Shown here piece by piece: positions 60,462-64,000 of a stretch of DNA of 64,000 nt. A program made the translations under genes and the position numbers. Source of the stretch: Candidatus Sphingomonas phytovorans (GTDB taxonomy: Bacteria > Pseudomonadota > Alphaproteobacteria > Sphingomonadales > Sphingomonadaceae); assembly GCA_029202385.1 (NCBI GenBank), contig CP119314.1:1428501-1492500 (forward strand), in the 5' to 3' direction. Within the stretch, counting starts at the first letter, position 1. Every line of letters starts with the position of its first letter. A model generated the notes under the pieces. The model was not told the origin of the DNA. It was given only the letters and a program-made list of their open reading frames with translations, and searched no databases.

Positions 60462-60486
60462 GCCCTCTCCCCTCCGGGGAAAGGGC
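60462..60486. terminator. Hairpin between convergent fhs and def
   Basis: GCCCT-CT-CCCC / GGGG-AA-AGGGC imperfect stem between the stops of fhs and def; likely shared terminator. Confidence 0.5.
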
Positions 60487-60494
60487 AAGGCCAC

Positions 60495-61025
60495 TCAGGC
60501 GGCCTTGCGCGCCTTGGCCAGCTTTTTGAGCACCATGTCGCGCTTGAGGCGCGAGATGTGGTCGATGAACAGAACGCCGTTCAGGTGATCGATCTCGTGC
60601 TGGATGCAGGTCGCGAGCAACCCGTCGAAATCATCCTCATGCGCGACGCCATCGGCGTCCAGCCATTTGATCCGGCACCCCGACGGACGCTCGACCTCGG
60701 CATATTGCTCCGGGATCGACAGGCAGCCCTCGTTATAGACCGAGACTTCCTCGCTCACCGAGACCAGCTCCGGGTTGATATAGACCAGAGGATTGCGGAC
60801 CGGCTTCGCGCCTTCCTCGTCGCTCTCGGGCTCCTGCAGGTCGATCACGACGATTCGCTGCTCGATGCCGACCTGCGTGGCGGCAAGGCCGATGCCCCGC
60901 GCGTCATACATGGTGTCGAACATGTCGGCGACGATCGCGCGAACTGAATCGTCGATCTGCGCGACAGGCCTGGCGACGGCGCGAAGGCCGGGATGCGGAA
61001 CTTCGAGGATTTCTAATACGGACAT
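60495..61025 (-). CDS. def: Peptide deformylase
   Basis: Removes N-formyl from nascent proteins. 176 residues with all three motifs: GIGLAATQVG, EGCLSIPEQY and QHEIDHLNGVLF (metal ligands Cys, His, His). Ends with a basic helix KRDMVLKKLAKARKAA. Confidence 0.98.
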   Translation of the reverse strand: MSVLEILEVPHPGLRAVARPVAQIDDSVRAIVADMFDTMYDARGIGLAATQVGIEQRIVVIDLQEPESDEEGAKPVRNPLVYINPELVSVSEEVSVYNEGCLSIPEQYAEVERPSGCRIKWLDADGVAHEDDFDGLLATCIQHEIDHLNGVLFIDHISRLKRDMVLKKLAKARKAA

Positions 61026-61068
61026 GCAGGCGAGCTAGGAAAGCGCGGGCCCGCCGTCAAGCGACTGG

Positions 61069-61665
61069 CTATGCGACCGGCCGTCTTGCCCTGAGCGCCT
61101 GGGCAAGCGTCCCCTCGTCGAGATAGTCGAGCTCGCCTCCCACGGGCAGGCCATGGGCTAGCTGTGTCACGCGCACCGGGAAGCGCTCAATCCGCTCCGC
61201 AATGTAGTGCGCGGTGGTCTGGCCCTCGAGCGTTGCGTTCATCGCCAGCACGACCTCATCGATTCCCCCCGCCTCGATCCGGCGAATCAGCGAATCGATG
61301 CTCAGGTCCTCGGGGCGCACGCCCTCCAGCGCCGAGAGCCGCCCGCCCAGGACATGGAAACGGCCGGGGAACAGCCGTGAGCGATCGAGCGCCCAGAGAT
61401 CGGCGACTTCCTCCACCACGCAGAGCGAGCGCGAATCGCGACGCGGATCGGCGCAGATACCACAGGGATCGATCGTATCGATATTGCCGCAAATCGAACA
61501 GGTTGAGAGTCGATCCTCAACCGCGGTGAGCGCAGACAATAATGGCCCAAGCGCCGTTTCCCGCTTCTTGAGCAGGTGAAGCACCGCGCGCCTGGCCGAG
61601 CGCGGACCGAGACCGGGCAGCCGGGCCAGCGCTTGAGTGAGGGCTTCGATCTCGGGAGATGCCAT
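61069..61665 (-). CDS. recR: Recombination protein RecR
   Basis: 198 residues from ATG 61665. HhH ([20 protein letters not shown]), Cys4 zinc finger [16 protein letters not shown] and a Toprim domain ([40 protein letters not shown]). Acts with RecFO in gap repair. Divergent from fmt. Confidence 0.98.
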   Translation of the reverse strand: MASPEIEALTQALARLPGLGPRSARRAVLHLLKKRETALGPLLSALTAVEDRLSTCSICGNIDTIDPCGICADPRRDSRSLCVVEEVADLWALDRSRLFPGRFHVLGGRLSALEGVRPEDLSIDSLIRRIEAGGIDEVVLAMNATLEGQTTAHYIAERIERFPVRVTQLAHGLPVGGELDYLDEGTLAQALRARRPVA

Positions 61666-61719
61666 GGTGGAACAGATAGGGGGTTGCGTGGCCCTCTGCC
61701 AAGCGGCCAGAGCGTGCCC

Positions 61720-62640
61720 ATGCGGATCATCTTCATGGGAACGCCCGAATTCTCGGTGCCGGTGCTTCAGGCGCTGGCGGACGCCGGCCACGACGTCGTG
61801 GCGGCATACAGCCAGCCGCCGCGCCGTGCCGGTCGCGGCAAGTCCCTCACTCCCTCTCCAGTCCAGGCCCGTGCCGAGGCACTGGGCATAGCAGCCCGTA
61901 CGCCGGTGTCGCTGCGCGACAGCGAGGCACAGGCCGAATTCGCGGCCTTCGGAGCCGATGTGGCTGTGGTGGCGGCGTACGGCCTCATCCTGCCGCGCCC
62001 GGTGCTTGAGGCACCCCGGATGGGATGCCTCAACGTCCATGCCTCGCTGCTGCCGCGCTGGCGGGGCGCCGCGCCGATCCAGCGCGCGATCCTTGCCGGC
62101 GATGCCGAGACGGGCGTTGGCATCATGCAGATGGAGACAGGCCTCGATACCGGTCCGGTCCGGCTCGAGGGCCGGACACCCATCGACGGCAAGACCGCCG
62201 GCGCGCTGACCGATGAGCTCAGCGCCATGGGTGCGCGGCTGATGGTCGAGGTGCTCGCTGACATGGTCGGCTATCCGCCAGTGGCGCAGCCCGAGGACGG
62301 CATCACCTATGCTCCGAAGATCGACAAGGCGGAGGCGCGGATCGATTTCTCCAGGAGTGCCGTCGATGTCGAGCGGCAGATTCGTGCGTTCAACCCGGTG
62401 CCGGGCGCCTATTTCGAGCATGCCGGCGAGCGGGTCCGTATCCTGACCGCTTCGGTAGCGCCCCTGTCCACTCTCTCGTCCGAGGTTTCACCCGGCCAGG
62501 TCATCGACGATCGACTCGCCATTGCCTGCGCCGATGCTGCATTGCTGCCGCTGACCGTGCAACGCGCCGGACGTGGCGTCATGACGGCATCCGAGCTGCT
62601 GAGGGGGTTCGCCATCCCGGCGGGAACGCGGCTGACATGA
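61720..62640 (+). CDS. fmt: Methionyl-tRNA formyltransferase
   Basis: 306 residues from ATG 61720. [40 protein letters not shown] and [20 protein letters not shown] are the family signature, and the C-terminal domain ends with a basic patch. Overlaps truA by 4 nt. The frame open upstream is antisense to recR. Confidence 0.98.
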   Translation: MRIIFMGTPEFSVPVLQALADAGHDVVAAYSQPPRRAGRGKSLTPSPVQARAEALGIAARTPVSLRDSEAQAEFAAFGADVAVVAAYGLILPRPVLEAPRMGCLNVHASLLPRWRGAAPIQRAILAGDAETGVGIMQMETGLDTGPVRLEGRTPIDGKTAGALTDELSAMGARLMVEVLADMVGYPPVAQPEDGITYAPKIDKAEARIDFSRSAVDVERQIRAFNPVPGAYFEHAGERVRILTASVAPLSTLSSEVSPGQVIDDRLAIACADAALLPLTVQRAGRGVMTASELLRGFAIPAGTRLT

Positions 62641-63377
62641 CGCGGTTCGCGCTGACGGTAGAATATGACGGCCGCCCGTTCATGGGCTGGCAGCGTCAGT
62701 CGCATGGGCCGAGCGTCCAGCAGGCCATCGAGACCGCAGCACGCGAAATCACCGGCGAGACGGTCGCGGTCCATGCCGCCGGACGCACCGATGCCGGGGT
62801 CCATGCAACCGGCATGCGCGCTCATCTCGACATCGCACGGTCAATCACTCCCTTTCGCCTGATGGAGGCGCTCAACGCCAAGCTGCGCCCAGCACCGGTA
62901 GCGATCCTGGCCTGCGAGAGCGTCTCCGACGCCTGGCACGCCCGCTTCTCCTGCATGGCGCGACATTATGAATACCGGATCGTCACCCGGCGCGCGCCGC
63001 TTACCATCGAAACCGGGCTCGCGTGGCGGGTGCCAACGGCGCTCGACGCAGAGGCAATGGCGCAGGGCGCCGCCCGGCTGGTCGGCCGGCATGACTTCAC
63101 CACTTTCCGGTCGGCCCATTGCCAGGCGGACAGCCCCTTGCGCACGCTCGACCGGCTCGATGTTCTCGCGGCCGACGACCGGATCAGCGTATTCGCCTCC
63201 GCGCGTTCCTTCCTCCACCATCAGGTGCGCTCGATGGTCGGCTGCCTGGCGCTGGTCGGACAAGGGAAATGGTCGCCCGACGATCTCCAGGCCGCGCTTG
63301 AAGCGCGAGACCGGTCGAAGCTGGGGCTCAACGCGCCGCCGGACGGCCTATATTTCCTGCGCGCCGACTATCCCTAG
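62637..63377 (+). CDS. truA: tRNA pseudouridine38-40 synthase
   Basis: 246 residues: [20 protein letters not shown], catalytic Asp in [20 protein letters not shown], and [20 protein letters not shown]. Length and motifs are complete. Co-transcribed with fmt. Confidence 0.98.
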   Translation: MTRFALTVEYDGRPFMGWQRQSHGPSVQQAIETAAREITGETVAVHAAGRTDAGVHATGMRAHLDIARSITPFRLMEALNAKLRPAPVAILACESVSDAWHARFSCMARHYEYRIVTRRAPLTIETGLAWRVPTALDAEAMAQGAARLVGRHDFTTFRSAHCQADSPLRTLDRLDVLAADDRISVFASARSFLHHQVRSMVGCLALVGQGKWSPDDLQAALEARDRSKLGLNAPPDGLYFLRADYP

Positions 63378-63395
63378 CAACACGCATCCGGGGCA

Positions 63396-64000
63396 TCAGC
63401 GCACGAACCGCGCGGCCAGTTCCACATGGGTTGACCAGCGGAACTGACCCACCGGCTGGATCCACTCAAGCGTGTAGCCGCCCTTGCATAATATCTCGGC
63501 ATCTCGCGCGAACGTACCGGGATTGCACGAAACATAGGCAATGATCGGTGTCCTGGCCGCTGCCAGTTGCAACACCTGCTCGCGAGCCCCCGCCCGCGGC
63601 GGATCAAGCACGATCGCGTCGAACCGGTCGCATTCAGCCGTCGTCAACGGCCTGCGGAACAGGTCACGGTGATCGGCGAAAAGCGTGCGTCCGGCCCGCG
63701 CGCCAGCCGCCTTGAGCGACAGGATGGCGTCACGCGCCGCTTCCCCCGCATAGACTCGCCCAGGCAGTGCCAGCGCGAACGTCCCCAGGCCGGAGAAGAG
63801 ATCGGCGATCGTCCCCGCCTGCCCGACGGCCTCGCGCACCGCCGCGACGAGCGCCGCCTCTCCCTCGCGCGTTGCCTGGAGAAAGGAATTGTGCGGCATC
63901 GGCACCGGGATTCCGGCGAGCGTGATGCTGACAGGCTCCGGCTCCCACCGCGTCTCCGGACCCAGGCCGTTGTCGATGGAGAGGCGCGCGACGCCATGGC
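63396..64000 (-). CDS. RumA/TrmA-type 23S rRNA (uracil-5-)methyltransferase, 5' end outside window
   Basis: The minus-strand frame enters from the right edge (about 201 codons present): RLSIDNGLGPETRWEPEPVS, PMPHNSFLQATREGEAALVA, LFSGLGTFALALPGRVYAGE, a DPPRAGA motif and the catalytic-Cys region YVSCNPGTFARDAEIL, all typical of RlmC/RlmD. No stop interrupts it up to position 64000; a GTG at 63905 is internal. The N-terminal TRAM and Fe-S region is not in view. Confidence 0.92.
   Translation of the reverse strand, partial: HGVARLSIDNGLGPETRWEPEPVSITLAGIPVPMPHNSFLQATREGEAALVAAVREAVGQAGTIADLFSGLGTFALALPGRVYAGEAARDAILSLKAAGARAGRTLFADHRDLFRRPLTTAECDRFDAIVLDPPRAGAREQVLQLAAARTPIIAYVSCNPGTFARDAEILCKGGYTLEWIQPVGQFRWSTHVELAARFVR

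Overview
This is a GC-rich chromosomal window from an alphaproteobacterium, most likely of the order Sphingomonadales (Sphingomonas or a close relative). The evidence is the set and order of housekeeping genes: mreBCD-mrdA-rodA, a chvI-chvG-hprK-rapZ-EIIA-HPr operon, guaB, pckA, fhs, def, recR, fmt and truA. A long TonB receptor, PQQ enzymes and hairpin repeats of a kind seen in sphingomonads agree with this. The assignment is from gene content, not from a database search.

Layout. 1-10.4 kb: partial smpB, a CmcJ/NvfI-type oxygenase with an acyltransferase, mutL, then the elongasome operon mreB, mreC, mreD, mrdA, rodA, and tRNA-Lys(CTT). 10.6-12.4 kb: three tandem phage-tail-collar (microcystin-dependent protein-like) genes. 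12.5-19.5 kb: a compact RiPP locus with an ATP-grasp protein, a PqqD/RRE protein, a sulfotransferase, an HPr-kinase-like protein, an asparagine-synthetase-like cyclase and a PRMT-like methyltransferase. Between the kinase and the cyclase lies an unannotated 52-codon gene (15989-16147, minus strand) that looks like a lasso peptide precursor. Its leader has a W-x-x-P-x-F motif and Thr at -2, and the predicted core is GKYRTVTEFTSTTGPAS, with Gly1 and Glu8 placed for an 8-residue ring and a C-terminal Ser for the kinase. No transglutaminase-like B2 leader peptidase was recognised in the window.

19.7-41.3 kb is accessory and metabolic. It holds a GFA/DUF6958 pair with a divergent TetR regulator and a strong palindromic operator, a secreted metallo-beta-lactamase-fold protein, a small cytochrome c, two PQQ-propeller proteins on either side of a TonB receptor, a GDSL hydrolase and a CE15 glucuronoyl-esterase-like protein. 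A 2.5-kb block (DUF1444, LprI and membrane protein genes) is flanked by 105-bp direct repeats, one copy being the stranded 3' end of the CE15 gene. A truncated hemoglobin, a DUF3034 protein, a cupredoxin and a GGDEF-EAL protein then surround a palindromic divergent promoter region.

41.4-64 kb is mostly core: gamma-carbonic anhydrase, guaB, the SPFH/NfeD pair, pckA, the ChvGI-PTS(Ntr) operon, a TrmH-family rRNA/tRNA methyltransferase whose ribosome binding site lies in the arm of a repeat hairpin, a META-domain protein, a large PAS/GAF hybrid histidine kinase, rmuC, fhs, def, recR, fmt, truA and a partial RumA-type RNA methyltransferase.
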